Below, one piece after another: positions 45,296 through 56,137 of a stretch of DNA of 64,000 nt (position 1 is its first letter; each line of letters opens with the position of its first letter). Below the pieces are notes generated by a model. The model was not told the DNA's origin. It did no database searches and saw only the letters and a program-made list of their open reading frames with translations. A program made the translations under genes and the position numbers. Source of the DNA: Lepidonotus clava (Eukaryota; Annelida; Polychaeta; Phyllodocida; Polynoidae); assembly GCA_936440205.1 (NCBI GenBank), contig OW387142.1, forward strand, positions 20,302,736 through 20,366,735. Reading direction: 5' to 3'.

Positions 45296-47548
45296 TCATG
45301 AGCCGGCATGAGCATTTGGGTCGCTGCCCGACAAAAACACTGCTTGTGCCGACAGCTCTGCAGGTTCTGGCCAGCTGGCGGTAATGGGCTTCATTAAGTT
45401 CATGACGTCTGTTGGGGTTCCCTCGGAGAAGGAGGTTGGGGAGGCTGACGCGCTGTGCCGCCCGCGCTGTCTTTGTGAGCACTTCTTGATATGACTGAGT
45501 AGCTCGGCCTTCTTCTTGATGATGGTATGGCAGTGACTGCACTGGTCGCCCAAATAGCCGTCCGTGTGGATGATCTGGTGCTCCTTGAGTGTGTCTGACC
45601 GCGAGAAACTCTTTCCGCAGTCAGTGCAGATGTGTTCCTTCTGTCCCGTGTGGCTGCGGATGTGGCGTGACCGGTTGTTCTTGTTGGAGAAGGTCTGGTC
45701 ACAGAACTGGCACGGGTAGCGCAGGTGTTGGGACACGTGGTGCTGCTCGTAGCCGCTGAAGTTCTCCCAGTACGACTTGCACAGGTGGCACCAGTAGCGG
45801 CGGTCCAGGGCGATGAGGGCGGGAGGCAGGTCCACCTGCTCCTCCTTGGGACCCTTCAGGGGCGGGGTCCTGATGCGAGTGGGGGAACTCGATGCACTGC
45901 TGGCCAGGGGCGACGGGGGCATGGGGGAGGTGCTCGGGGTCCGCACCTCGGACTGCGGCCACATCTCCGCACTCACCTTCTGTTGGCCCGAGTAGGTTAA
46001 AAAGGGCAGGCTGGTCAGCCCATGCTCCACCGCTCCGCAGCCGCGGCCTCTCAAACCGTCGTTCTCCTGAGATTCTGTCTTGAAAAGGGCCCGTTCTGGG
46101 AACACTATCCGACCAAAGGACAGCCCGTGCACTGTGGAGGCGGCCCCGTACTGCTGAGCCTGCTGGTCCGCGCCGTTTGACTCCGAGGGGGATGGGAGCT
46201 GGGTAGGGTCATATTTCATCTTTTTGGAAAGTGGGGCTTCTTCCAGGTGGCCTCCACTACTACTATTGCACGTCGGGTATATGTGGATCACCTTTTTTGA
46301 CGACTCCTTAGATATGGAGTTGACGTAAACTGATGGCTTCAGTATTGACCGTGAAAACATAGGCGTTGGTAGCGGGGTGGGGATCAGGTCAGACTGCATA
46401 TCTTTCCTCTCGAGTTCTACACACTTACCGCTGTCATTAACTTGCTGCTTCAGTCCGATCCAGTTTTCATCAGGTTCGCTTTTAGGGAGGAATGTAGAAT
46501 CATCCTGGGTATACTGATGAACGCCCTTTGGTCGAGTGATCCTGTCTTCAACAGTTTGGTCTCGCTCTCGCAGTTTCTGCAGCTGTTTTGATGCCAGTTT
46601 AGACAGAATATCTCCAAGTCCCACAGACTTGCCTATCTTCTTGTGGTGCTGAGAATGTTCTCGTGATTCCCTTTTCTCCTGATGACCTTCTGACTGCCCG
46701 CTATTCGGGTCTGCATACCGATGCAACTTCAGGTAATGAATGCGCAGGTCGCTGTTCCGGGAAAAGCCCTTCCCGCACTGGTCACAGGTATAGGGCTTTC
46801 CCCCTACGTGTAGGCGCTCGTGCCGCTTCAGGTTGCACATCATGGAGAAGGTGTTCAGGCACTGGTGGCAGGTGAAGCGACAGTGTACATCGTAGTTGTG
46901 TGCGCTGAGTGCGGAGAAGCTGGTAAAGTGGTTGGCACACAGGCGGCACGGGTAGTGGCCCTGGTGACGGGTGAGAGCATCCTCCTGCTCCCCACTGCTG
47001 CTGTCGCCTCCGCCATCCGTCAGCCCCTGGCGACTGTCCGTCAGCCAGCGGTGGGAGGGCACAATGTTGCGGCATGGCAAGTGGCTGTGCCTGCTGGGGA
47101 GCCCCTCACCACATTCCTCTTCACTCGTGTCGTCGTCTTGGAGGTGCTGCGGCACGGCGGGGCCAGTCACGGTGTACTCCACGCTCGTTCCGTTCTCCAC
47201 TGCCACAGCGATCTCACAGTGGGAACTAATGACCGAGTCCACAGACTGGTCGCCATCCGTGGACCTCTGATGGTCCTGACTCTCTATGGTGAAGATCTCC
47301 TCGTCCTCGGGTTCGGTGCTGCAAGAGTTGTAGTTGTATGCCCTGTTAGGAACTGGTGACCTGTCCTTGGGGTTCTCCACCACCTCGTGCACCTTCACAA
47401 CAATCTGTTTTTGGTCAGCGGTGGTCGAGATACAGATAATGCCGTCAATCTCTAACTTGTCTTGGAAAGGCACATTTTCTGAGCAGAGGAGAAGAATTGA
47501 TTCACGTAGTAGTTTGCTGAGACTGGCCTGGTAGTACTGGGACCACAT
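45296..47548 (-). CDS. C2H2 zinc-finger protein, 7 fingers (gene 2)
   Basis: Predicted nuclear DNA-binding protein of 750 residues. I place the start at the ATG at 47548. The open frame extends further upstream only through an intron, because TTTTTTCAG ending at 47582 is a splice acceptor 33 nt before this ATG. Residues 15-59 form the N-terminal block shared with the zinc-finger protein at 18.7-22.0 kb. Fingers 1-3 have ligands C201/C204/H217/H222, C227/C230/H243/H247 and C255/C258/H271/H276. A disordered, Ser/Pro-rich linker of about 300 residues includes a basic coiled-coil-like patch (SKLASKQLQKLRERDQ). Fingers 4-6 cover 587-661, and finger 7 (C670/C673/H686/C690) is a C2HC variant. FKTE in the linker is a possible SUMO site. 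Ligand spacing in fingers 1-3 and 4-6 matches the 18.7-kb protein except at the last histidine of each cluster, so the two are paralogues. DNA target unknown. Confidence 0.93.
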   Translation of the reverse strand: MWSQYYQASLSKLLRESILLLCSENVPFQDKLEIDGIICISTTADQKQIVVKVHEVVENPKDRSPVPNRAYNYNSCSTEPEDEEIFTIESQDHQRSTDGDQSVDSVISSHCEIAVAVENGTSVEYTVTGPAVPQHLQDDDTSEEECGEGLPSRHSHLPCRNIVPSHRWLTDSRQGLTDGGGDSSSGEQEDALTRHQGHYPCRLCANHFTSFSALSAHNYDVHCRFTCHQCLNTFSMMCNLKRHERLHVGGKPYTCDQCGKGFSRNSDLRIHYLKLHRYADPNSGQSEGHQEKRESREHSQHHKKIGKSVGLGDILSKLASKQLQKLRERDQTVEDRITRPKGVHQYTQDDSTFLPKSEPDENWIGLKQQVNDSGKCVELERKDMQSDLIPTPLPTPMFSRSILKPSVYVNSISKESSKKVIHIYPTCNSSSGGHLEEAPLSKKMKYDPTQLPSPSESNGADQQAQQYGAASTVHGLSFGRIVFPERALFKTESQENDGLRGRGCGAVEHGLTSLPFLTYSGQQKVSAEMWPQSEVRTPSTSPMPPSPLASSASSSPTRIRTPPLKGPKEEQVDLPPALIALDRRYWCHLCKSYWENFSGYEQHHVSQHLRYPCQFCDQTFSNKNNRSRHIRSHTGQKEHICTDCGKSFSRSDTLKEHQIIHTDGYLGDQCSHCHTIIKKKAELLSHIKKCSQRQRGRHSASASPTSFSEGTPTDVMNLMKPITASWPEPAELSAQAVFLSGSDPNAHAGS

Positions 47549-47592
47549 GGTGAGTGTAACAGGACTGAGGGCCTTTCGGGTCTGAAAAAAGA
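47549..47592 (-). promoter_or_regulatory. Splice acceptor and 33-nt 5' UTR of gene 2
   Basis: On the minus strand CATCTTTTTTCAG precedes the exon, which starts at 47581. The 33 nt up to the ATG contain no upstream ATG, unlike gene 1. The intron position relative to the start codon (33 nt versus 27 nt in gene 1) looks conserved. Confidence 0.8.
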
Positions 47593-48892
47593 TGAGAGTA
47601 TCATCATTATGCGAATTACGCACATTTGGAATGTCCGCAGAATGTTTACATGTAATTAAATGGCAATGTGTTAATCTGGCGGGCAGTTATTAACTAACTC
47701 ATCAGGTACAGTCAAGAAAGTGATGTACCATTAGCAGGATTGCATAATTTGGCTAGAGAACGACTGCACATCTTGATCACTGAAGTATGAGTTTATCCCT
47801 ACTGCTCACTAGCTCTGGCCCAAACCGCTAGTCTGAGAGAAGAAATCGAGGGTAAAGATGACAGAGTGAGACACAAAGGTGTTTCGTTCAAATCAGGCCC
47901 TTCACCAGCAAAATCTCGATGTGTTTCTATCTGTGCCCAGCAACAACTTAAGCAAACTTAACCACAGGGCAATAAAGCGCCACCTCTCAAATTTTAGGAT
48001 TACGTCCACTTTCCGCCAAAGTCTTCCCGGAAGCGGGGACGTCTTCTAAATTAAGATCCCAGTTGAGCACCCTGACCAGCTTTAGATGCCCGATGACCTA
48101 TTTACGGAAACCGTGCCCCCTCTGAATGAGTGCTTGATAGCAGCCTCGGTTGAACCACAAAAGACAACCTTGGGATCAATGATTACAATGATTAGCACGC
48201 TATTTATAGGTTTTTGTAGACTGGGTTCGCACGAGGCCTGTTTTGTCTAGCCAGTTTGGCGGCTTTCTGTTCATTTTGATTAGCCAAATTTCATACCAGA
48301 TCACCACAATTTTGAAATTTAACTGTCGTAGCTTGTAGCGTGCCGCGCCTATTTTTTTTATGGAGACTTCTCGTTGTGATTAAGTCTTATGGTTGATATT
48401 ATTGAGACAAATCTCCCTACCACGGATAGCTAAATAACAGTATGCACCTGCAGGCTAAACGCTGGAAAAACTATAGAAAATAAGCAAGTAATTTGTATAT
48501 TTCTATCTATAATGAATACATTTTCGAACTACTTTGAAAGTATTAAATATATAATGTATACAAATCAAAAAATAATGATCGCTAGTTTTTCACCTTATTT
48601 AAGAACAAATAGTAACATCATTAATGAAAATCTTTATGCTAAAGCCTTATGATTTGTCGACATATTACCAAGCATGCACCCTGATGTAGGCTAACCTGCA
48701 GTTTGGCTATCTGTGGTTGGGAGAATTAGGATTGTATCACTAGGTGGTAACATCATTAACATGAATGGGACAGAACACGTAAGAGAAGGAATTATAAGAC
48801 AAAATGTCTTTATTTCTCTGAACCATACAACTAGATTTTCATTCTTTCAAACATGACTTTCAATATCTGAACAAAAGGCAAAACAAAAAATA
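47593..48892 (-). other. Probable gene 2 intron, upper part
   Basis: No coding motif. If the first exon is near 53.4 kb, the region 47582-53384 is one intron of about 5.8 kb filled with transposon debris. Confidence 0.4.
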
Positions 48893-49491
48893 TGTTGTGT
48901 TCAGGTAACATAGTTAGAAAAAATTAGGGTAGGTAGGTCGATTTTTTTCCCCCTTACCAAATAGCCCCGGGCAAAGTTGAGAATTAAAAAAAAAATACTC
49001 TAAACATCCCCCCAAAACTTTGTTAGCATCTAAAATACATGCCCTGAGCATCTGTATGCTATCCCATGCTGTTCCATAGAGGGTTTGCCAGTTGTTGCGC
49101 ATGGCCGTAAAATTGTTTATTTCCGCCCTATGTGTTAGGATTGAATGGCCCAAACAAATTGATTTTCTTATCTTCCTCCCACAAATATGAGCTTATTTTG
49201 TAATATGTCGCAGCATTTGGTTCTGGCTAACTGTCAATATGCATATTTTTTACTGGGGGTTGAGTTTAAAAGAGAAAGGAAACGAAAATCTGATTGCTTT
49301 GCATTGCGCCTATTAGCCGGAAATCAACAATTCACTATCGATTGATTGGGGTGGCAGCGTGTCTGGCAGGAAGTCTATGTTCTTCTGGTCAACTCTTTTG
49401 GCTTTTGAAAAGATTTTGGGGAAAAAATCCTAAAATTTTTTAGGGTAGGGTAAAAAAATATTAGGGTAGGTTGGGTTACCTGAAGACAACA
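48893..49491. mobile_element. MITE of the TTAGGGTAGGT family, 599 bp
   Basis: Left TGTTGTGTTCAGGTAAC and right GTTACCTGAAGACAACA are inverse complements with one mismatch over 17 bp. Near the left end TTAGGGTAGGTAGGTCG, and near the right TTAGGGTAGGTTGGG, are direct repeats. A shorter relative lies at 51152-51452 and a degenerate one near 8690. No transposase frame and no clear target duplication. Confidence 0.75.
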
Positions 49492-49942
49492 ATTTTTCCT
49501 TTTTAGGCCTCTGTATTAATTCACACAATCAAACAAACGCATAAATTACTCTGAAACTGAATCAACTCAATACTTTCAAGCATCTGAATATAATAATATA
49601 TTATCTAAACTGGACCTCTTACACACAAAACTTGCAACAGTGTAGGCTGGATAAAGCAGCAGCCATATATAATCGTTCCGAAATTTCCAAAATTTAAAAG
49701 TAAGTAAAACATTGTTACATACAATTTCAATGCATGGAGCCGTATACCTTTTCACTTTTAAGTTGCATTCTGAGCTAATTCAGTTTGAAAAATATTTTTC
49801 CCCAATTTCAGTAGGATTAAATACATCTCTGCTAGTAACACTGATAACAAACTTGATAGAGGCTTTAAACAATTCTGAATTAGCTGACAATTGTGTTTAA
49901 ATAAGCCAGGGGGAACTTTTGTCTCCAGACAATAACTCTACT

Positions 49943-50990
49943 GACAGGGCTCAACATTAAGGTTTTTGGCTTGGCTGCCCATCGGGCAGGTGTGGGTGCA
50001 ATTTTACCTGCAGAACTTTTAAAATTACCTGCCCAGCTTTACTAGACAAGGTCCCAGGTGGATCATATAAGATTCAGGTCGGTTTGAAAACCAAAAAACT
50101 CTGGGTTATTCATCTTTATTTTCTATATATGATAGTAAATAGATTGATCAAATATAAACTTAGGAATACAAATTATCAGGCGAATTATCCATTGAATTAA
50201 ACAAGACCTATGTGACTGCCTTTATAGAAAGATTGAACGAGAATTTCGCCCATTGTAATTATTGGAAGTTAGTTAATGCAGTGTAGCTTAAAAGGTAATT
50301 AATCTTTATGTGGCAGCCCAACCTATGGAGCAAAGCCTTTATTTAATGCTTTAATAACCTAATCTAAAAATATCTCTTATATATAAATATGTAGCTAGAA
50401 AAGAAGAAGTGATTTTTACAGATGTGAGGGGTCCGAACTGGCACTGTAGTGATAATCTTCAAAAGATTCTAACTGGTAAGCCTGGACACTGACAACAGCA
50501 GAGAATTTGTTAACAGGGTGACGTCTATCTTTCAACATTGGGGAGGTAATGATTTAGCCGCTGACAGTGACTTAGGCCTAGATATATTGAATCTTAAAAC
50601 AGTTGGAATATTTTGATGGCAGGTCTCCAGATGACGTCTGTTTGCAATGTTCTTTTGTTATTAGATTATTCTTTTTCTTTTGAAAAACAGTCCATTACTT
50701 ATCCCATGCAATACTTTAATAAAGACACTTTGGTCAGCTCAGATTGGACATACTGGTACGTCGGACATCAGGGATTTACCTTAACATACAGTTACTACTA
50801 CCGGTTACTATTAAAAGTCCTGTTGGGCTATTGCAATTTGTTAGCAACTAGCCTGGTGGACTAGCAAAATTTGAAAAAATGCTAAATGATATCTTCATAT
50901 GGGCGAGTGAAATTTTGATCCGGGCTAGTGCAAAGATAGAACCACTAGCCCGGTGGACTAATGGACAGAATAGTTAAGGAAAAACCCTGG
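49943..50990. mobile_element. hAT-like terminal fragments
   Basis: CAGGGCTCAACATTAAGG at 49943, followed by GCCCATCGGGC, looks like a hAT terminus. GTTAAGGAAAAACCCTGG at about 50974, preceded by paired CTAGCCCGG/CCGGGCTAG words, looks like an opposite terminus. The two ends are not clearly the same element and no 8-bp duplication was found. Frames inside carry no transposase motif. Confidence 0.35.
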
Positions 50991-51151
50991 ACATGTCCGG
51001 ATGTCCAGCTCCATTGGCAAACACTGCCCTTCAGATTTTACCTCTTCTTGGCACAAAAAGATAACCTTCTGTGAGCTTTACCTGTCTGCAGTGCTGTTGT
51101 CAGCAATTGTCAAATTTAATCTAGATCTATCAGGCCTAAAAAAAAATAAAA

Positions 51152-51452
51152 GTGTTTAGGTAACATAGATCGAAAAAATTAGGGTAGGTAGGTCGAAATA
51201 TGTTTTTTTTCTGCTTTTTCCCCCCTACTTCCCAAAGAGACCCAGGCAGTGTTGGAAATAAAAGAAATATTCAAAACATCTTCCAAAGGATTTTTTTAAG
51301 GATCTAAGATGCCCTGAGCATCTAATATTCTATGTGCTGTGTTATGGTTTTCATGCTATTATATGTCATTTCTTTTGGATTCTGAAAAAAAGATAATTAA
51401 AATTTCCACCAAAAAAACACGTTAGGGTAGGTAGGATTACCTGAACACAACA
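51152..51452. mobile_element. Shorter copy of the 48.9-kb MITE, 301 bp
   Basis: Starts GTGTTTAGGTAACATAG, continues AATTAGGGTAGGTAGGTCG and contains GCCCTGAGCATCTA. It ends with ATTACCTGAACACAACA, the same terminus as 48893-49491. Half the length of that copy, it looks like an internally deleted derivative. Confidence 0.75.
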
Positions 51453-53380
51453 ATTTTTTTTTTTGCCCCATATGTGACAAATTTGAGATCATCAGTTGGT
51501 ATGATTTAGATGAAGAATTTTCCATCACAATGAAGAAATAATCAATATTTATTGTAAAAACCAAACTTTATCACAGAAATAAGTCTAGTTTGGTCTCCAT
51601 GCTACTCAATGACAATGACTATATAGGCCTATAAGCTACAATAATAAAATGGAAAAGAGGACCAGTTTATCTAAATAAGGTCAGAATACACTTTTAACCC
51701 TTTGCCTCCCCGCAAATTTGCCAATTTTCAAACTAAAACATAATGAGGATAACTTGGAATGCAGTTTTAAGTATCAAATTTTCTTAAAACATAAGCAAAT
51801 TATTATATATATCCTCCCAACCACAGATAGCACAATTCTTGGCTTTACAATAGAGATTTTCATAAATTGTGGTTCCAAATGATGAAAAATTTGCAGACTT
51901 GTTTTTTTAGAAGTTGTATCCGTATACACTTAATATTTTCTAGGTTGTTTAAAGATTTAATCATTATTGGTTGATATAACAATTATTTGTATATTTTCTA
52001 TAGATTTTCCAGGGTTTTTTTTCGACAAAATCAGCCCAAATTAGCCTGCAGGTCTCTAAAAGACTGTAATTCAGCTATCCATGGTAGACTAAGAGTGAAT
52101 TGAAAGCCCTTTTGCTCAGAATTTATATTATGAAAATGAATTTCAATTTTTTTCTACGTATCACGTGACCTAGTTTTTCTCATTATTTTCAGAATATTTT
52201 TGACAACTTTCGACAAATTCATGGAAAAAAAGGGATAAATATTGATTTTAGAGAAAAAGTTATTTTGAAATAATGCAGGCAATGTATAGATCTAAAGGAT
52301 TCGGATAATGTGTATTTTGAAAATATATGGCAAAGAGATCAGATTATTTTAATGCCATAATGGGGGGAATATTGGAGGATTTTTGTCTAAATTCACCAAA
52401 ATAAGATAAATTCATTGAATGAATTTAATTCAATATCACTTTGGGGTATTATCCTACATAAATAAACCATAAATATGCATTACATGGCACATAACTATAT
52501 GCAAGTATGCTGTAGGAGTTCATATGTTCATTTAAGATATTTGGGATACATTTTTCTAGATCTAAAGGCAGTTGCCATTCTGTAAAGATATTCTGTTCAT
52601 TAAATACTGAACACATCCGCTTTTGGATTTTTGCTCATTTTGCACAATTCAGTAAAAAAGATGTTACTTTTCAGCTCCTCCTAGATTATTGGAAATCATA
52701 AAATTTCAAAACCAAATTACTCCTTGACCTCACACAAACCTTTCCAAGTCAGAGTATGTCGCCACAATCTAAATAATTTATATTCAGAATTTTAATGAAA
52801 GGAATTTTCAATAATTTTATGTGCAATTATTATTAGAAATTCTATGAGATTTTCCTGCTTTTTCAAGAAAATGGCTACTATTGTCCCTTTAAAATCATCA
52901 AATCTTTATTAATTTGTTTTATAACCAATGAAAGCCCCTGGTTTTGTATGACATGACTCTTTCTTTAATCAACACTGAAAAAAGGTATTCATATTTTTTT
53001 TTAATTTTAACAAAATTATGTTAATTTTAGCATGAAGAGAGGCAAAGAGATTTATTATCCTTTAATGAAACTTCACCAATTCAGTATCATTGTAATTTCC
53101 AGACTATTTCAGTATTTGGTTATATTTCTAGGGTAACAGTGCTATCAATTCATAAAGTGGTCTTGTATTGTTCTGACAGTTCAAATCAAGTTGGACTTGG
53201 GAAGCTCGGTGGCCAGGTGGCTGGTGGCTGAGTGAGGACTCGGCCTGATCGAGGTTGATCCACACGGACCGCTGCCTCCTAAAGACGGTCAACGAAATCC
53301 GACCACCTTTTCGCAAAAGCAAAGTGTCAACATTTTCTCCTGTTCTAACATTATGGTCAAACAATAAGAAAATAGTATTC
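51453..53380. other. Probable gene 2 intron, lower part
   Basis: AT-rich. A word set near 52845-52900 (TTTTCCTGCTTTTTCAAGAAAATGG) resembles the ends of other short elements. No coding signal. Confidence 0.4.
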
Positions 53381-53790
53381 TTACCAGTCAAATGACATAA
53401 GCTGTGAAAACCCGTGTACTACCGACTTCTTTCTCTCAATTCATTGACGGACAAGATCCGCATCCTTCCCGGATGTCCTTGGTGCACTGAAAAAGCGGAT
53501 CGCTAACAACCAACTGGATTCGGTGACACCGGATAACATAACAAAGTGGTGCTGTTCGCGCCACCACCGGACCACAGTGACAATCCTATCAATGATCTTA
53601 CAAAGGAGATCTATACATATAAACCGGATAAACCAGAGCCCCAAAGGATTCTGGGGGAGGTGGAAATTCCCACCTCAGAATCCAAAAGATATTCCCACCT
53701 TTAGACCTTTAGATCATAAGATGGCAGACTTGCATGCCATAGGCCCCGAGAACAGGAGGCGGCCGTGAAATAGGCTAGGAAATGGCATGA
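53381..53790 (-). promoter_or_regulatory. Candidate first exon and promoter of gene 2
   Basis: A good 5' splice donor on the minus strand, ACTG|GTAAGAAT, lies at 53385/53384. Upstream (higher coordinates) is a more GC-rich, CpG-containing stretch with repeated CCGGAT words and an AAGATGGC (YY1-like) site at 53718-53725. Gene 2 needs at least one 5' exon on this strand, and this is the best candidate. The assignment is inference. Confidence 0.4.
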
Positions 53791-53924
53791 CCTTGCGCGC
53801 ACAGACATCGCTCTCCGCCGCATCGTCAATCCGGAGGAGTTTAGTTATAAATTTACAATTGCAATGAAACTTAATAAGAGAGAGTTTATTGCATAATTTG
53901 TCAATTTATTTCTTACCATTTCAA

Positions 53925-54645
53925 TAAGATCCCACCCACCCTACATGGTGTAATTTAGAAGTATGTAATTTTACAATCTTTTTATACTATTTCTTAATAT
54001 CCGGCCTTCCCTTTACAGGTTGTTTATTACCACACCTTTACATAATTTTTTCAAATGGTGTTTGTCTACAGAACATGATCTAACATTCTTGTCTTTAAAA
54101 TATTTCACGATATCCCACACACCTTTTACATTGCTTAATGTCTTTAAATGATTATTCCAAATTTCTTTTTTAACTTTTCTTAATATCTCTGACACCCTCG
54201 CTGTTGTTCATTACCTTTGCATGATTTTTATTTTTTTGCCATTTCATTATATCCTGCACACCATACATGTTGTTTGATACCTTTATATAATCTAAAAATT
54301 AATTAAAAACTTTTCTTTCATTTTATATCCCACACACCCTACATGTTGTTTGATACTGTTACATTATTTTTCCAAATTTCTGTTTTAACATTTAATAATA
54401 TCATGTACACCCTACATGTTGTTTAATAATTAACAGAACATGATTTTACATTCTTCACTTAATGTTATTTCATAATATCCCACACACCCTACATGTTGTT
54501 TGATACCTTTACATAATTTTTTTTCAAATTCATTGTTACCATTTCATAATATCCCACACACCCTGCATGTTGTTTATGACCTTTACATAATATTTTCAAA
54601 TTTCTTTTTTGCCATTTCATCATATCCCATCCACCCACAATTGAT
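53925..54645. repeat. Minisatellite, about 75-bp unit, about 10 copies
   Basis: Units carry ATATCCCACACACCCTACAT, then GTTGTTTGATACCTTTACAT, then A/T-rich AATTTTTCAAATTTCTTTTT and CATTTCATA. Cores recur near 53933, 54113, 54258, 54331, 54411, 54486 and 54560, with more degenerate units between. Copy divergence suggests an old array. Confidence 0.85.
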
Positions 54646-55411
54646 TTCAAATGTTGTAAATAGTTTTATTCCGTTTCATAATCCTGCCAGGCTGTTCTGC
54701 TTGTTAGATGTTCCCATGACATGATGTCAAGGACAAGGGCCAATCAGAGTGGAGCTTACAACAAGCTTTGGTCCACCAGCCTCACTCTAGTTTTTCTAAA
54801 AGGAGCCAAAACTCCAACAAACTGGAGCATTTTGCAGCATGAAGAGGGAGATAAGAAAGGCATATTAATTGTGTGGGAGAGTAACATGGGAGGATAGGTT
54901 GTTTCAAAGTATTTGTTGTTGTGAAAGTTGGGAAAGAAAACCTTCAACACATTGCCCATGGATTTTGGACAAGGGATAAAGCAATCACATCGCTACGGTC
55001 TGTGGCGGCTTCACCGCAGATTGCTTTAAAAAATTGAGCATTTTACAGGCACAAAACACAATCAAGGTTCCTTATATATGATATCAGGATGAGAGCCTTA
55101 GAAGTTGCAATTTTCTTAATTAAGCAGCATTATATCATTTTTTAAGATAAAGATGCAAGACAAATACACCAAATCTTCTGGACATTAGTTTGAAGTGTTA
55201 TGCCATCATTCATACATCAGATACCTAAATCATACTGGCTAATTTCCAAATTACACACCTGCATGAAAACTATAAACTCATTGCGAATAAAGAACCAGAA
55301 TAGTGAATTATAGTTTGCCTGGAGCCGGCGAAAGTAAGCCGCTCTTCTCTTTTTTTTCCTTTTTTTTTTGAAATGGGCCATTTATTAAGTCAATGAGAAA
55401 ACGGACATAGA
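54646..55411. other. Non-coding, no gene seen
   Basis: No motif-bearing frame or clear repeat. Confidence 0.4.
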
Positions 55412-55527
55412 GAGGGACATGTGGTGCCCAGATAGTAATAGGAGACAATGGAATTGTAGGTGGGTTGCCAGGTTACTGGTGTGAACCTGCAGGGGGCAGC
55501 ACCTGTGGTCCCTCTCTTATACTACAT
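55412..55527. repeat. Imperfect inverted repeat
   Basis: AGAGAGGGACATGTGGTGCCC near 55412 and GGGGCAGCACCTGTGGTCCCTCTCT near 55495 are imperfect inverse complements around an interior of about 60 bp. It is possibly a small MITE. Confidence 0.4.
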
Positions 55528-56137
55528 TATATTTATATCACTAGAAATAATAATATCTATAGTATGATAATGACTTTAAAGGAGACTGTTGCCAGTTTTC
55601 ACGTATTTTTCACATAAATTTAAATAACATAAACATTTTCCGAATTTTTTTAATTTTTTCAGTCTGTTTTTCAAAGAAAAACTTGAAAAACTTGTCAAAG
55701 GAAGCCCCTGTATATTTCCTTAAAATTATATCACCCAAAGAGTTGATGTATACATTTTATCCCTTTTACTTAGGCAAATTAATGCATTTGTCATTTCATG
55801 AAAATGCATAAATATGCGTGTTTCTTATCTTTTTATATACTTCTTGTGTAGATTTTGCCAGACAACATGGGATATTTAATATGCATATCATGAACTATGA
55901 AAAAGTCACCAACTATTTAACTTTTTTTTATATTTTTTTTATTTCAAAAATTCGATTCCCGTGATATTACAAGTTCTTCCATCGAATTATATATCATACA
56001 ATGTTATACGAAGCATATATCATACAATGCTATATTAAGTGGTAACAATATGCATAAGAAACACATAATTTAGTCGTACAATTATATAACCACAATCAAG
56101 TTATGCTGCGTCAAAAACCATAGTCTTTATAAGGTTT

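Noticed and set aside
47549-47623. 25 extra N-terminal codons of gene 2
   Set aside because: They begin at a non-ATG codon (GTG) and read through a polypyrimidine tract and AG splice acceptor. The ATG at 47548 is the better start.
53128-53391. 87-codon minus-strand frame near the candidate gene 2 first exon
   Set aside because: It starts at TTG and runs across the likely splice donor at 53385/53384 into the intron.
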